DNA of 64,000 nucleotides from Streptomyces alboniger. GTDB taxonomy: Bacteria > Actinomycetota > Actinomycetes > Streptomycetales > Streptomycetaceae. This document shows positions 1 through 8,381 of the stretch, piece by piece. Position 1 is the stretch's first letter, and each line of letters starts with the position of its first letter. Made by a program: the position numbers and the translations under genes. Under the pieces are notes generated by a model. That model did not search any database. It was not told where the DNA came from and worked only from the letters and a program-made list of their open reading frames with translations. The stretch lies in contig NZ_CP023695.1 in NCBI RefSeq assembly GCF_008704395.1, forward strand, positions 3,720,001-3,784,000, read 5' to 3'.

Positions 1-281
1 AGGTTCCACACGATGGCGCCGATGAGCGCCGCGAAGAGGATCCACATCCCCTTGTCACCGTGCGGGGTCTCGATGATCCCCTCGCTGACGGTCTTGGCGA
101 CCCCGCTACCCATGAAGGCACCGGCGAGGTTCATCACCGCGGCCATGGCGAGCGCCGCGCGGGGCGTCAGCGCACGGGTGGAGACGGAGGTGGCGATGGC
201 GTTCGCGGAGTCGTGAAAGCCGTTCGTGTACGTGAATCCGAGCGCGACGCCGATCGTCACGATCAAAGCAAAGGTGTCCAT
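1..281 (-). CDS. pitA: Inorganic phosphate transporter, PiT family (3' end outside window)
   Basis: Low-affinity phosphate permease of the PiT family, an integral membrane symporter. Only the first 93 codons are inside the window and the C-terminus runs off the left edge. Residues about 20-37 carry the family signature (NGFHDSANAIAT then SVSTRAL), and hydrophobic stretches near residues 3-20, 42-60 and 78-92 fit membrane helices. The ATG at 281 lies only 9 bases after the stop of the DUF47 gene, so both are probably one transcript; DUF47-PiT pairs are common in bacteria. Phosphate as substrate is family knowledge, not something the sequence alone proves. Confidence 0.9.
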   Translation of the reverse strand, partial: MDTFALIVTIGVALGFTYTNGFHDSANAIATSVSTRALTPRAALAMAAVMNLAGAFMGSGVAKTVSEGIIETPHGDKGMWILFAALIGAIVWN

Positions 282-290
282 GGCTAGGCC

Positions 291-911
291 TCAGGACTCC
301 TTGACCGCGATGGTCTCCACAGTGTTCGCCACATGCTCGAAGGCGTCGGCGGCCTCTTCCAGCACATCCACGATCTGCTTCAGCTTCAGCACCTCGATGG
401 CGTCGTACTTGCCGTTGAAGAGCTGGGCGAGGAGCTTGCGGTGAATCTGGTCGGCCTGGTTCTCCAGGCGATTCACCTCGATCCAGTACTCGGTGAGGTT
501 CTCCATGGTCCGGAGGTTCGGCATGGCCTCGGCCGTCAGCTCGGCGGCCCGGGACAGGACCTCGATCTGCTGCTCGACGCCCTTGGGAAGTTCCTCGACC
601 TGATACAGGACGACCAGGTCGACGGCCTCCTCCATGAAGTCCATGATGTCGTCCAGGGACGACGCGAGGTTGTAGATGTCCTCGCGGTCGAACGGCGTGA
701 TGAACGAGGAGTTCAGCTGGTGGAAGATCGCATGCGTCGCGTCGTCTCCCGCGTGTTCCGCGGCCCGCATACGCTCTGCGATCTCGGCCCGCGCGGAAGA
801 GTCCGCTCCGAGCAGTTCCATCAGGAGCTTCGAGCCCGTGACGATGTTGTCCGCGGATGCGGCGAACATGTCGTAGAAGCTCGTCTCCCTGGGGGTCAGA
901 CGAAAGCGCAC
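291..911 (-). CDS. DUF47 family (PhoU-like) Pit accessory protein
   Basis: A 206-residue, almost entirely helical, charged protein of the DUF47/PhoU-like family. Members typically sit next to PiT transporters and are thought to modulate phosphate uptake. The sequence has no signal peptide and no membrane segment, so it is cytoplasmic. Recognisable family stretches are FDREDIYNLASSLDDIMDFMEEA in the middle and the C-terminal EEAADAFEHVANTVETIAVKES; the acidic/His-containing helices fit the metal-cluster sites of PhoU-type proteins. It is the first gene of a two-gene operon with the PiT permease 9 bases downstream. The start at 911 gives the usual family length. Confidence 0.9.
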   Translation of the reverse strand: MRFRLTPRETSFYDMFAASADNIVTGSKLLMELLGADSSARAEIAERMRAAEHAGDDATHAIFHQLNSSFITPFDREDIYNLASSLDDIMDFMEEAVDLVVLYQVEELPKGVEQQIEVLSRAAELTAEAMPNLRTMENLTEYWIEVNRLENQADQIHRKLLAQLFNGKYDAIEVLKLKQIVDVLEEAADAFEHVANTVETIAVKES

Positions 912-1045
912 GTGGGGTCCTCGGGGTGCTCTGGATGCGGTCAGGCTGATGCTAGGCGCATCATCCGGCCACGGCTAACCGGCCGCCCCCCCAGTGTCGC
1001 CCATCAGGCACAGTGATCAGCACACCCCCCGAGAAATCGGCTAAG

Positions 1046-1066
1046 ATATACCCACCAGGGGTATAT
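1046..1066 (+). promoter_or_regulatory. Probable CsoR operator
   Basis: A near-palindrome, ATATACCC-ACCAG-GGGTATAT, lies about 45 bases before the csoR start. TACCC/GGGTA half-sites around a GC centre are the known binding pattern of CsoR-type repressors. A TAAGAT -10-like hexamer (1042-1047) abuts it, so binding would block transcription and give autoregulation. The function is inferred from position and pattern. Confidence 0.75.
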
Positions 1067-1111
1067 GGATCAGCGAAAATACCCCATGCCCCTTTACAGG
1101 AGGAGGACGCG

Positions 1112-1471
1112 ATGACGACCGCCGACGCGGCAGCGGTGACCCCGGAGACGCCCGAAGCGCCCTCCGACCACGGTGACCACGCTCACGGTGTGCACGGGTA
1201 CCACAAGCAGAAGGACGAACACCTCAAGCGCCTGCGCCGCATCGAGGGCCAGATCCGCGGCCTCCAGCGCATGGTCGAGGAGGACGTCTACTGCATCGAC
1301 ATACTCACGCAGGTCTCGGCGAGCACGAAGGCCCTCCAGTCCTTCGCGCTCCAGCTCCTGGAGGAACACCTGCGGCACTGCGTGGCCGACGCGGCGGTCA
1401 AGGGCGGCACGGAGATCGACGCGAAGGTCGAAGAGGCGACGAAGGCGATCGCACGCATGCTCCGCACGTAA
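1112..1471 (+). CDS. csoR: CsoR family copper-sensing transcriptional repressor
   Basis: A 119-residue DUF156/CsoR repressor. The metal ligands are visible as Cys61, His86 and Cys90, with exactly the 25 and 4 residue spacings of the Cys-His-Cys copper site in the M. tuberculosis CsoR; Tyr60 next to Cys61 also fits the Cu(I)-sensing subgroup. The core LKRLRRIEGQIRGLQRMV is the conserved first helix. The N-terminal ~30 residues are an unconserved extension rich in His (DHGDHAHGVHGYH) and may add metal-binding capacity. ATG 1112 is chosen because AGGAGG lies just upstream; an in-frame start at 1013 would run through the operator. No copA or copZ lies next to it, so it may act on distant copper genes. 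Confidence 0.9.
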   Translation: MTTADAAAVTPETPEAPSDHGDHAHGVHGYHKQKDEHLKRLRRIEGQIRGLQRMVEEDVYCIDILTQVSASTKALQSFALQLLEEHLRHCVADAAVKGGTEIDAKVEEATKAIARMLRT

Positions 1472-1596
1472 CGCTCCCGCGAGGAGAACAGCCCAGGCCC
1501 ACTCCAGCGGAGCCCGGGCAGGTTCACGCGGGCCCCGCGAGAAGCCGACCCGGCGCCAACGGGGCGGCGAGGGAGACTCCCCCGCCGCCCAAGCGA

Positions 1597-1791
1597 CTAG
1601 CCGCGCCCGCCCGCCGAGGGCGACGCGTTGTCCTGGGGATCCCAGACCCTCAGCACCTCGTCGATCCGGTCAACACTGAGCCGCTCAGCCGCCGCACTCG
1701 CCGCAATGATGAGTTCGCCGCAGAGCTCGATCTCGGCGAGGGCGACGTGGTCCTGAACCGCCGTACCGCCACGCATAGGAGCCACGTTCAT
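1597..1791 (-). CDS. Small conserved hypothetical protein (64 aa)
   Basis: A 64-residue protein starting at ATG 1791 behind a GGAAGAGG ribosome site. A longer in-frame start at 1932 is possible, but that extension reads like non-coding sequence. The body (VALAEIELCGELIIAASAAA, then RLSVDRIDEVLRVW) looks like two helices and resembles small Streptomyces proteins of unknown function. There is no signal peptide or membrane helix. It lies between csoR and a lipoprotein gene, converging on csoR. I do not recognise a function. Confidence 0.6.
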   Translation of the reverse strand: MNVAPMRGGTAVQDHVALAEIELCGELIIAASAAAERLSVDRIDEVLRVWDPQDNASPSAGGRG

Positions 1792-1962
1792 CACCTCTTC
1801 CTGACCAGCACCAAAATCAGCACCAGAAGCCGGCACCGAAAGCCGGCGCCGGAAGCCGGAAACCAGCACCTGCCCCGTACCGACTTGCCGACTTCCTAGA
1901 GTAGGGAGCGGCCCACACGCCGCGCATGGCACGGACGGACCATTTCCTCCAGCCGTACGCGA

Positions 1963-2787
1963 CTACGAACCCGCGATTTTCCCGGCGAAGATGTCCTTCT
2001 CGGCCGGAAGTCGCACCCCGACAGGCACCCCGAAACCGTAGAGCAGCGTGGTCGACGCCACGTCGGCGTTGGCCACGGTGAACTGCTGGCGCAGCTTCCG
2101 CACCCGCCCCCGCTCATCGAGATAGGCCTCGAAGGGCACCTTCCCCCCGCTGAACCCTTTCGCCGCGGCAGCCCCCAGCGCACCACGCTGACCTGCGGAG
2201 GAAGCCTTCGCCGCGGTCCGCAGATCGGCGACCCCGCGGTAGTGCCGCACCTCCGCGCCGCCGACCCGCTCCTCCCCCACGTAGGTCACCTTCCGCGCCC
2301 CGCGCAGCAGTTCCGCCGCCGCGAGCGGATCCGTGGCGCCGCCGGTGACGAGATTCCCGTCGGAGAGCGAACGTGTCTCGATCCGCACCCACTTGTCGGC
2401 GGGCACCCCGGCCCCCCGGTTCTTCATGAAGAGCGCGCCGTCCGACATCAGCTCGGTGACCGGACGCCGCGCCCGGCCCCCGGCGGGGTCCTGAGGGAGC
2501 ACCACCTCGAACTCCCCGAGCTGCCGCCGGAAGTCGTACACGCCCTCACCCCGGACGGTCACGCGCGTCCCGCCGCTGGCCATCTCCATGGACGTACGCG
2601 CCTTGGCGCTGCCCGCCCGGACCAGGAAGTCGGCGGACCTCCGCACCATTTCGCGGGGGTCGCCAGGGGCCCCCGCACCGCTGCCCTCGGCGACGGCACC
2701 GCCCGAACAGCCGGTGGCGACGGCCATCAGCCCCACCGCCACGACCGCGGTGACCGCCCGGCCCGTGCGCCTGTGCTGCTGCCCCAT
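1963..2787 (-). CDS. Secreted lipoprotein (LppX/LprG-like)
   Basis: A 274-residue exported lipoprotein. The signal peptide has an Arg-containing N-region, a hydrophobic core and a lipobox VATGC with the lipidated Cys at residue 27. The mature part is a mix of short strands with the pattern DGALFMKN...DKWVRIE...TYVGEERVGGAEVRHYRGV...VPFEAYLDERGRVRKLRQQF, typical of actinobacterial LppX/LprAFG-like proteins, which form a half-barrel that binds lipids or hydrophobic ligands. ATG 2787 is chosen because it sits directly before the signal peptide; the in-frame extension to 3048 has no coding character. The ligand is unknown. Confidence 0.8.
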   Translation of the reverse strand: MGQQHRRTGRAVTAVVAVGLMAVATGCSGGAVAEGSGAGAPGDPREMVRRSADFLVRAGSAKARTSMEMASGGTRVTVRGEGVYDFRRQLGEFEVVLPQDPAGGRARRPVTELMSDGALFMKNRGAGVPADKWVRIETRSLSDGNLVTGGATDPLAAAELLRGARKVTYVGEERVGGAEVRHYRGVADLRTAAKASSAGQRGALGAAAAKGFSGGKVPFEAYLDERGRVRKLRQQFTVANADVASTTLLYGFGVPVGVRLPAEKDIFAGKIAGS

Positions 2788-2923
2788 CGCCTGTGTACCC
2801 CCAAGCGTTTCCGCGCTTGTCGATCCCCCCGTCGTACGGGATAACGACCGGTACGTTGACCCGTCACGCCGCCCGAGGCGGACCGACCGATGCGGCTTCA
2901 CCCGGGGTCGGTACCGTGACGGC

Positions 2924-3079
2924 GTGGCCGAACAGGAAGTCTCCGCCCCGCACCGCACGACGACGGTCGAGAAGGGCCGTTTCATCGCGGCCCACTGTTC
3001 CTGCGGCTGGCGCGGCCCGGCCCGCAGGGCCCGCAGCAAGGCCCGCACGGACGCGGCCGAGCACGAGGAGTCCCCCTAG
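2924..3079 (+). CDS. Small Cys-containing conserved protein (51 aa)
   Basis: A 51-residue basic protein with a GTG start. Its core HCSCGWRGPARRARSKARTDAAEHE has a Cys-x-Cys-Gly-Trp turn followed by a basic helix, a motif I recall from short conserved Streptomyces proteins. It may be a mini zinc-binding or nucleic-acid-binding protein, but only one CxC pair is present. The ribosome site is weak, and leaderless translation from GTG 2924 is possible. It lies between a divergent lipoprotein gene and a flavoenzyme gene. Confidence 0.5.
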   Translation: MAEQEVSAPHRTTTVEKGRFIAAHCSCGWRGPARRARSKARTDAAEHEESP

Positions 3080-3159
3080 AGCCGAACACGACGAGCCCCT
3101 TGAGGGAACCCGCCCGCCCCACGCACCGTCTCGTTCTCCGGGAAGCAAGGGGAGGCGTC

Positions 3160-4725
3160 ATGGAACGACGTACGTTCATCGGTACAACGGCCGCCACGCT
3201 GGCCGCGGCCACCGTCGCGGGCTGCACGAGCGGCGCCGGGGGACCGGGCACGGCGGCGCGCACCAGCGGCACCAGCAGTACGCCCATCAGGACGTCCAGC
3301 GCCGCCGCCGCGGCGCCCGCGAGCCTCAAGGCCCTCGCCAAGGATCTCGACGGCACCCTCGTGCGTCCCGGCGAGGCCAAGTGGGCGGCGGCCCGTCAGC
3401 TGTACAACACCCGCTTCGACGATCTGCGGCCCACCGCGGTCGCCTATGTCGCGCACCCGGACGACATCCGCACCGCCCTGGCGTACGCCCGCGCCCACCA
3501 CACCCCCGTCGCGATCCGCAACGGCGGGCACTCGTACGCGGGTTGGTCCTCCGGCACCGGCCGGCTGATCATCGACGTATCGAAGCTGAGCAAGATACGG
3601 GCGAGCGGGAGGACGGCCACGATCGGCGGCGGCGCCAAGCTGATCGACGTCTACCGCTCGCTCGCCGCGAAGGGCGTGACGATCCCCGCGGGCTCCTGCC
3701 CGACCGTCGGCATCTCGGGGCTCACCCTCGGCGGCGGCCAGGGCGTGGTCTCCCGCGCGTACGGCCTGACCTGCGACAGCCTCACCTCCGCCACCCTCAT
3801 CACGGCGGACGGCAAGCAGCTCACCGCCTCCAAGTCCGAGCACAAGGACCTCTTCTGGGCGCTGCGCGGCGCGGGCAACGGCCAGTTCGGCGTCGTGACC
3901 GAGCTGTCCTACCGCACGCACACCGCGCCCCAGGCCGTCTCCGCGTACATGACCTGGCCCTGGTCGAAGGCGGCCGCGGTCGTCAAGGCGTGGCAGGCGT
4001 GGGGCCCGGACCAGCCGGACGAGATCTGGTCGTCCCTCCACCTGGCGAACACCCCGGGCGGCACCCCGACCGTCTCCGTCGCCTGCTTCTCCCTGGGCAC
4101 GTACGGCGAACTGCAGAACGCCGTCGACCGCCTCGCCGACAAGATCGGAGCCCCCGCGCGCAGCGTGTCCCTGAAGCGGCGTACGTACGAGGAGGCGATG
4201 GAGGTGTACGCGGGCTGCTCGTCGTTCGCCACGGACGCCCAGTGCCATCTGCCCGGCACGACGCCCGGCCGCAGCCCGCAGGGCGCCCTCAAGCGGGAGA
4301 CGTACGCGGCGAGTTCCGACTTCTTCGACCGCTCCCTGTCGGCGGCGGGCATCCGCGCGCTGCTGTCGCAGATCGAGAACGTGACGGGCGCGAGCGCGGG
4401 CAGCATCGCGCTGACGGCGCTCGGCGGCGCGATCAACCGCGTCGACCCGACGGCGACGGCGTTCGTGCACCGCCGCTCGCGGATGCTGGCGCAGTACATC
4501 GCGTCGTGGCGCGCGGGGACCTCGGGCTCACCGGCACGGGCGTGGCTGAAGTCGGCGCACGGGGCGATGGGGCGTTACGCGTCGGGCGCGGCGTACCAGA
4601 ACTACACGGACTCGACGCTGACGAACTGGCGCGAGGCGTACTACGGGGCGGCGGCGCCGCGCCTGAAGCAGCTCAAGAAGCAGTACGACCCGGGCCGCTT
4701 CTTCGACTTCCCGCAGGCGCTCTGA
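3160..4725 (+). CDS. Secreted FAD-linked oxidoreductase, berberine-bridge-enzyme type
   Basis: A 521-residue flavoprotein oxidase exported by the Tat route: the N-terminus is MERRTFIG with twin Arg, and a lipobox-like VAGC ends the hydrophobic stretch, so it may be a Tat lipoprotein. The FAD_binding_4 domain spans about residues 90-260. His124 in NGGHSYAG and Cys180 in GSCPTVGISG are placed like the two residues that attach FAD bicovalently in berberine-bridge and glucooligosaccharide oxidases. The C-terminal BBE domain (NYTDSTLTNW..., YDPGRFFDFPQAL) closes the substrate site. Family members oxidise sugars, alcohols or secondary metabolites with O2; the substrate here is unknown. The start is supported by AAGGGGAGG just upstream. 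Confidence 0.88.
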   Translation: MERRTFIGTTAATLAAATVAGCTSGAGGPGTAARTSGTSSTPIRTSSAAAAAPASLKALAKDLDGTLVRPGEAKWAAARQLYNTRFDDLRPTAVAYVAHPDDIRTALAYARAHHTPVAIRNGGHSYAGWSSGTGRLIIDVSKLSKIRASGRTATIGGGAKLIDVYRSLAAKGVTIPAGSCPTVGISGLTLGGGQGVVSRAYGLTCDSLTSATLITADGKQLTASKSEHKDLFWALRGAGNGQFGVVTELSYRTHTAPQAVSAYMTWPWSKAAAVVKAWQAWGPDQPDEIWSSLHLANTPGGTPTVSVACFSLGTYGELQNAVDRLADKIGAPARSVSLKRRTYEEAMEVYAGCSSFATDAQCHLPGTTPGRSPQGALKRETYAASSDFFDRSLSAAGIRALLSQIENVTGASAGSIALTALGGAINRVDPTATAFVHRRSRMLAQYIASWRAGTSGSPARAWLKSAHGAMGRYASGAAYQNYTDSTLTNWREAYYGAAAPRLKQLKKQYDPGRFFDFPQAL

Positions 4726-4802
4726 GCCTCCTGGCTGACCGCTGAGCCTCCGGGGCGGCCGCCGGCCCTCCTGGGCGGCCGCCGATCCTCTGGGCGCTCG
4801 GC

Positions 4803-5525
4803 CTAGGCCGCGAGGTCCCGCTCGTCCGGGTCCGCCGCGGCCTCCGACGGCGACGACGCCGGGGATTCGCTCACCGCCGCCGCGGACACCGGTGCGGCCC
4901 TGCGGTCCCACACCAGCCACCCCACGTGCCGCGAGCGCCCGATCGCCTTGGCGAGCGGGGTGAGCAGCGCCATGGCGAGCGGGGAGAGGAGCAGGGCGAC
5001 GGCCGTGCCGAGCGCGAAGCCGCCGATGACGTCCGTCGGGTAGTGGACGCCCATGAAGACCCGGCAGAAGCCCTCGACGGCGGCGAGCCCGAGGCCGACG
5101 AATCCGAACTTTCGGTGGGCCACGAAGAGTCCGGCGCCGATGGCCATGGCGAGCGTGGCGTGGTCGCTGACGAAGGAGAAGTCGTTCTTGCCCTCGACCA
5201 GGACGTCGATGCCGCTGTGGTCACGGAACGGGCGGGGCCGCTCCACGAACCCCCTGATGGGGACGTTCACGAGGACCGCGATGCCGGCGGCGAGCGGCGC
5301 CCAGACGACGGCGGCGACCGACGAGGCGGCGTCGTCGAGGGTGCCCCGCTTGCGCTGGCCCCACCAGCACCACACCACGAGCAGGACGAGGGCGAGCAGC
5401 AGTCCGTACTCACCGACGAACGCCAGGGCGCGGTCGAGCCAGTGCGGCGTATCCCGCGTCAGGCCGTTGATGTCGTAGAGCAGGCCGACGTCGGGGTTCG
5501 ACCCGGATTCCTCGAGTCCAGCCAT
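4803..5525 (-). CDS. PAP2-family membrane phosphatase
   Basis: A 240-residue integral membrane lipid or prenyl phosphatase of the PAP2 superfamily. The three phosphatase motifs are present in adapted form: IRGFVERPRP (motif 1), SFVSDHATLA (motif 2, with SDH in place of the usual SGH) and CRVFMGVHYPTDVIGG (motif 3, catalytic His plus Asp). At least five hydrophobic helices are visible and the last ~35 residues are an acidic, Ala/Ser-rich cytoplasmic tail. Such proteins recycle undecaprenyl diphosphate or dephosphorylate phosphatidates; the sequence does not decide between these. It stands alone on the minus strand with a ~250-base upstream gap. Confidence 0.85.
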   Translation of the reverse strand: MAGLEESGSNPDVGLLYDINGLTRDTPHWLDRALAFVGEYGLLLALVLLVVWCWWGQRKRGTLDDAASSVAAVVWAPLAAGIAVLVNVPIRGFVERPRPFRDHSGIDVLVEGKNDFSFVSDHATLAMAIGAGLFVAHRKFGFVGLGLAAVEGFCRVFMGVHYPTDVIGGFALGTAVALLLSPLAMALLTPLAKAIGRSRHVGWLVWDRRAAPVSAAAVSESPASSPSEAAADPDERDLAA

Positions 5526-5773
5526 GGCGCTGCGGCCCCTTGTCTCCTAGCCCATGGACGCACTTTTCCGTGCGCCCTTCCATCAACCCCCGTGGTCGGT
5601 CCAGTCAAGGGAACGCCCGGTCCCCACCCCTACGTTCCACTCTCCACCGAAAGATCACTCAGACGTTACCGAAGAGAGATACATCGCCGCAGCTCAGGGA
5701 AGTTTTTTTACGGAGAGTTCAAGCCACGTCACACCACGCGTGCGCCCTCCGCACGCCCCCGCCCGCGCCCCCC

Positions 5774-6790
5774 TCAGACCGCTGTGGGCTTGACCGGTGC
5801 CGCCTTGGCGCCCTCATCCGTCACACGAGTCGCGCCAAAATAGTCCGGGGTGTCGATCGGGTCGAAGCGGATCACGGCGCCGGCCCGCGGGGCATTGATC
5901 ATGTAGCCCCCGCCGACGTAGATCCCGACGTGCCGGATGGCGCGCGAGTTGGTGAGGTCGTCCGAGAAGAAGACCAGGTCACCGGGGAGCAGCTCGTCCC
6001 GCTTGGGGTGCGGTCCCGCGTTGTACTGGTCGTTGGCGACGCGCGGCAGCGTGACGCCGACCGTGCGGTAGGCGGCGAGCGTGAGACCGGAGCAGTCGAA
6101 ACGGCCGTTCTGCTCGGGCGTGCCGTTGCCGCCCCACAGGTAGGGGGTGCCGAGCTTCTTCTGCGCGAAGGCGATCGCCCCCGCCGCCTGCTGCGACGGC
6201 TGCACGCGCCCCACGGGCTTGGCGAAGCTCTTCGAGAGGGTGGTGATGGTCTTCACGTAGTTCTGCGTCTCGCGGTAGGGCGGCACGCCCCCGTATTTGA
6301 TGACGGCGTACGCGCCCGCGTTGTACGCCGCGAGCATGTTCTTCGTGGGGTCCCCCGGGGCGTCCTTCACATAGCCCGCGAGTTTGCAGTCGTACGAGGC
6401 CGCGGAGGGGATGGCGTCCTTGGGGTCCCAGACGTCGCGGTCGCCGTCACCGTCGCCGTCGAGGCCGTGCGTCGCCCAGGTCCCGGGGATGAACTGCGCT
6501 ATCCCCTGCGCCTTGGCGGGGCTCGTCGCGCGCGGGTTCCACCCGCTCTCCTGGTACAGCTGGGCGGCGAGCAGGGCGGGATTGATGGCCTTGCAGAGAT
6601 TGCCCCACTTCTGAACGAGGGACTGATAGGTCGCGGGCACGGCTCCCTTGGCGAGCCCCACGGACCCGCCGCCCACGCCGCTGGCGATGCTTCCCGCGGC
6701 CATGTACGTCCCGAGGACGAGGAGCGCGATGAAGCTGAGGGCGCCGCCGATCCCGACGGCCGCGACCAGCCACGCCTTACGCACCGTCAA
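5774..6790 (-). CDS. Two-domain peptidoglycan hydrolase: lytic transglycosylase plus NlpC/P60 peptidase
   Basis: A 338-residue cell-wall hydrolase anchored by one N-terminal membrane helix (about residues 7-35). Residues ~58-170 are a soluble lytic transglycosylase domain with the catalytic Glu81 in YQESGWNP and the AQGIAQFIPGTW and AAYNAG motifs. Residues ~200-325 are an NlpC/P60 domain with Cys233 (FDCSG), His287 (RHVGIYVG) and a third polar residue, Asn299. This architecture is common in Gram-positive conjugation systems, where it opens the wall for the transfer channel, but is also found in household hydrolases. It lies ~6 kb from the T4SS-like operon, on the opposite strand. ATG 6790 gives a complete N-terminus. 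Confidence 0.9.
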   Translation of the reverse strand: MTVRKAWLVAAVGIGGALSFIALLVLGTYMAAGSIASGVGGGSVGLAKGAVPATYQSLVQKWGNLCKAINPALLAAQLYQESGWNPRATSPAKAQGIAQFIPGTWATHGLDGDGDGDRDVWDPKDAIPSAASYDCKLAGYVKDAPGDPTKNMLAAYNAGAYAVIKYGGVPPYRETQNYVKTITTLSKSFAKPVGRVQPSQQAAGAIAFAQKKLGTPYLWGGNGTPEQNGRFDCSGLTLAAYRTVGVTLPRVANDQYNAGPHPKRDELLPGDLVFFSDDLTNSRAIRHVGIYVGGGYMINAPRAGAVIRFDPIDTPDYFGATRVTDEGAKAAPVKPTAV

Positions 6791-6902
6791 CCACCCCTCA
6801 CCCGACGGGAGTCCACCGCCGCTCAGTGTAGAGGCCGGGTGTGACAGCGCCAGGAGCCATCGCCCGATAGGCCCGACAGGGAGTCCCCTTCACCGACCCG
6901 GA

Positions 6903-7331
6903 CTAGGGCGAGACCTCCGCCCACAACAGCTTCCCCACATGCCCCTTCCCCACGGGGCCGGCCCCCCAGCTGTCCGCACAGGCCCGCACGAGGTGCAGTC
7001 CCCGGCCGCTTTCCGCGGTTCCCGGCGGGTAGGGGTCGAGGGCGCCTCCGTTCCCCCCGAACCCGGGTGGGATCCGCGGATCGGAGTCCCATACGGCCAC
7101 GCGGATCCCCTGCGGGGAGGCGGAACGGACGCGAAAAGCGTAGGGCCCGTCGGTGTGGCAGTGCGCGTTGCTGAGCAGTTCTCCTGCGAGGAGTTCCGCG
7201 GTGGGGGAGAGTTCACCGAGCCCGTACGTCTCCAGGACCGCGCGGAGGGTGGCGCGGGCGATTCCCGGTGCGCGGGGGTCGTGGGGCAGTTGGAGGGTGT
7301 AGGTCCAGGGCGGCGATACGGTGGCGTTCAT
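6903..7331 (-). CDS. ATP-binding regulatory protein (anti-sigma-factor-type HATPase)
   Basis: A 142-residue GHKL/HATPase_c_2 protein of the SpoIIAB/RsbW-like type abundant in Streptomyces. Visible boxes are the N-box ELLSNAHCH (residues ~49-57), a G1-like stretch VAVWDSDPR, and the G2 box SGRGLHLVRACADSWG near the C-terminus. There is no histidine kinase dimerisation domain, so it should act by binding a partner such as a sigma factor or regulator. It is divergent from the XRE/DUF397 genes, the usual arrangement of whiJ-like clusters. Confidence 0.85.
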   Translation of the reverse strand: MNATVSPPWTYTLQLPHDPRAPGIARATLRAVLETYGLGELSPTAELLAGELLSNAHCHTDGPYAFRVRSASPQGIRVAVWDSDPRIPPGFGGNGGALDPYPPGTAESGRGLHLVRACADSWGAGPVGKGHVGKLLWAEVSP

Positions 7332-7442
7332 GGAAGTCTCTCCTGCGGGACGGTAGTTGCCGGGTAGGCCCAGTGACCTTGCCGCTCCGTCGAGCGGGGT
7401 TCTTCTGGGTGGATGACCTGAGCTATAAGGTAGCGAGGCCCG

Positions 7443-7456
7443 GATAAGAAATTATC
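7443..7456. promoter_or_regulatory. Short AT-rich inverted repeat in the divergent promoter region
   Basis: GATAA-gaaa-TTATC, a perfect 5-bp inverted repeat inside an unusually AT-rich patch between the divergent ATPase gene and the XRE regulator gene. A TATAAG -10-like element lies just before it. It could be an operator of the XRE regulator. The call rests on position only. Confidence 0.35.
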
Positions 7457-7503
7457 GGCATCGCGTAAAAGGGCTGATCTGCCACTCGTGTGGGTGACCA
7501 GTC

Positions 7504-8370
7504 GTGGTGAGAGGCGAGCGAACGGTGAGATCCAACCCGACGGGCCGTCAACTCCGACTCGGCGCGGAGCTGCGCAAACTCCGTGAACGCGCGGGCCTGA
7601 CGTCGACCGAAGCGGGTCAACTGCTCGGCGTGAAGCAGAACCAGGTCAGCAACATGGAGTCCGGCCGCATGGGCGTAAGCCCCGAGCGTGTACGGATGCT
7701 TGCCTGTCACTACGAGTGCCCGGACAAGGCCCTCGTCGAAGCCCTCACCCGCATGGCGAGCGACCGCACGCGCGGCTGGTGGGAGGAGTACCGTGAGCTG
7801 CTGCCCAGCTCACTGCTCGATTTGGCGGAACTGGAGCATCACGCCCGGGCGTTGCGTGACAGCGTCACCGCACGGATCCCCGGCCTGCTCCAGACGCACG
7901 ACCATGCCCGCGAGATCTTCCGCCAGGCCGTTATCGAGCTTTCGCCGCCCGACATCGAGCACCGCCTCTCGTTCCGCATCAAGCGCCAGTCCGTGCTGTA
8001 CCGCGACGCCCCTCTCCCCTACGAGGCAGTCATTCACGAGGCCGCGCTCCGCATGAAGGTCGGCGGCTCCGCCATCGCGCGGCGTCAGCTTCAACACCTC
8101 CTCGACATGAGCGAGCGCGACGGAGTCACCCTGCGTGCGATCACGTTCGATGCCGGCGCTTACCCCGGGTCCGGACAGTCGATCTACTACGTACACGGGC
8201 CGGTGCCCCCACTCGACACGGTTTACCTCGACCAGTCGCACGGGCTCGCGTTCCTCGACGCCGAGGCGCAACTTCACAAGTACCGCACCCTCTTCGACCG
8301 TCTGGAGGCAGTAGCACTCGCCCCCGGAAAGACCCGAGACCTTATCCACGCCGTGATGAAAGATCTGTAG
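7504..8370 (+). CDS. XRE-family regulator with DUF5753 domain (WhiJ-like)
   Basis: A 288-residue DNA-binding regulator. Residues ~18-72 form a helix-turn-helix of the XRE type (LGAELRKLRERAGLTSTEAG ... GVKQNQVSNMESG), followed by a DUF5753 sensor-like domain (~95-275) with the family stretches RIPGLLQT and GPVPPLDTVYLDQ. It resembles WhiJ-type regulators, which work with a DUF397 protein and often an ATPase; both partners are adjacent. GTG 7504, GTG 7507 and GTG 7525 are all possible starts. The last, behind GAGAGG, gives a compact N-terminus (RSNPTGRQLRLG). The DUF397 gene follows after 11 bases, so the two are cotranscribed. Confidence 0.88.
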   Translation: MVRGERTVRSNPTGRQLRLGAELRKLRERAGLTSTEAGQLLGVKQNQVSNMESGRMGVSPERVRMLACHYECPDKALVEALTRMASDRTRGWWEEYRELLPSSLLDLAELEHHARALRDSVTARIPGLLQTHDHAREIFRQAVIELSPPDIEHRLSFRIKRQSVLYRDAPLPYEAVIHEAALRMKVGGSAIARRQLQHLLDMSERDGVTLRAITFDAGAYPGSGQSIYYVHGPVPPLDTVYLDQSHGLAFLDAEAQLHKYRTLFDRLEAVALAPGKTRDLIHAVMKDL

Positions 8371-8381
8371 GGGAAGCACTC

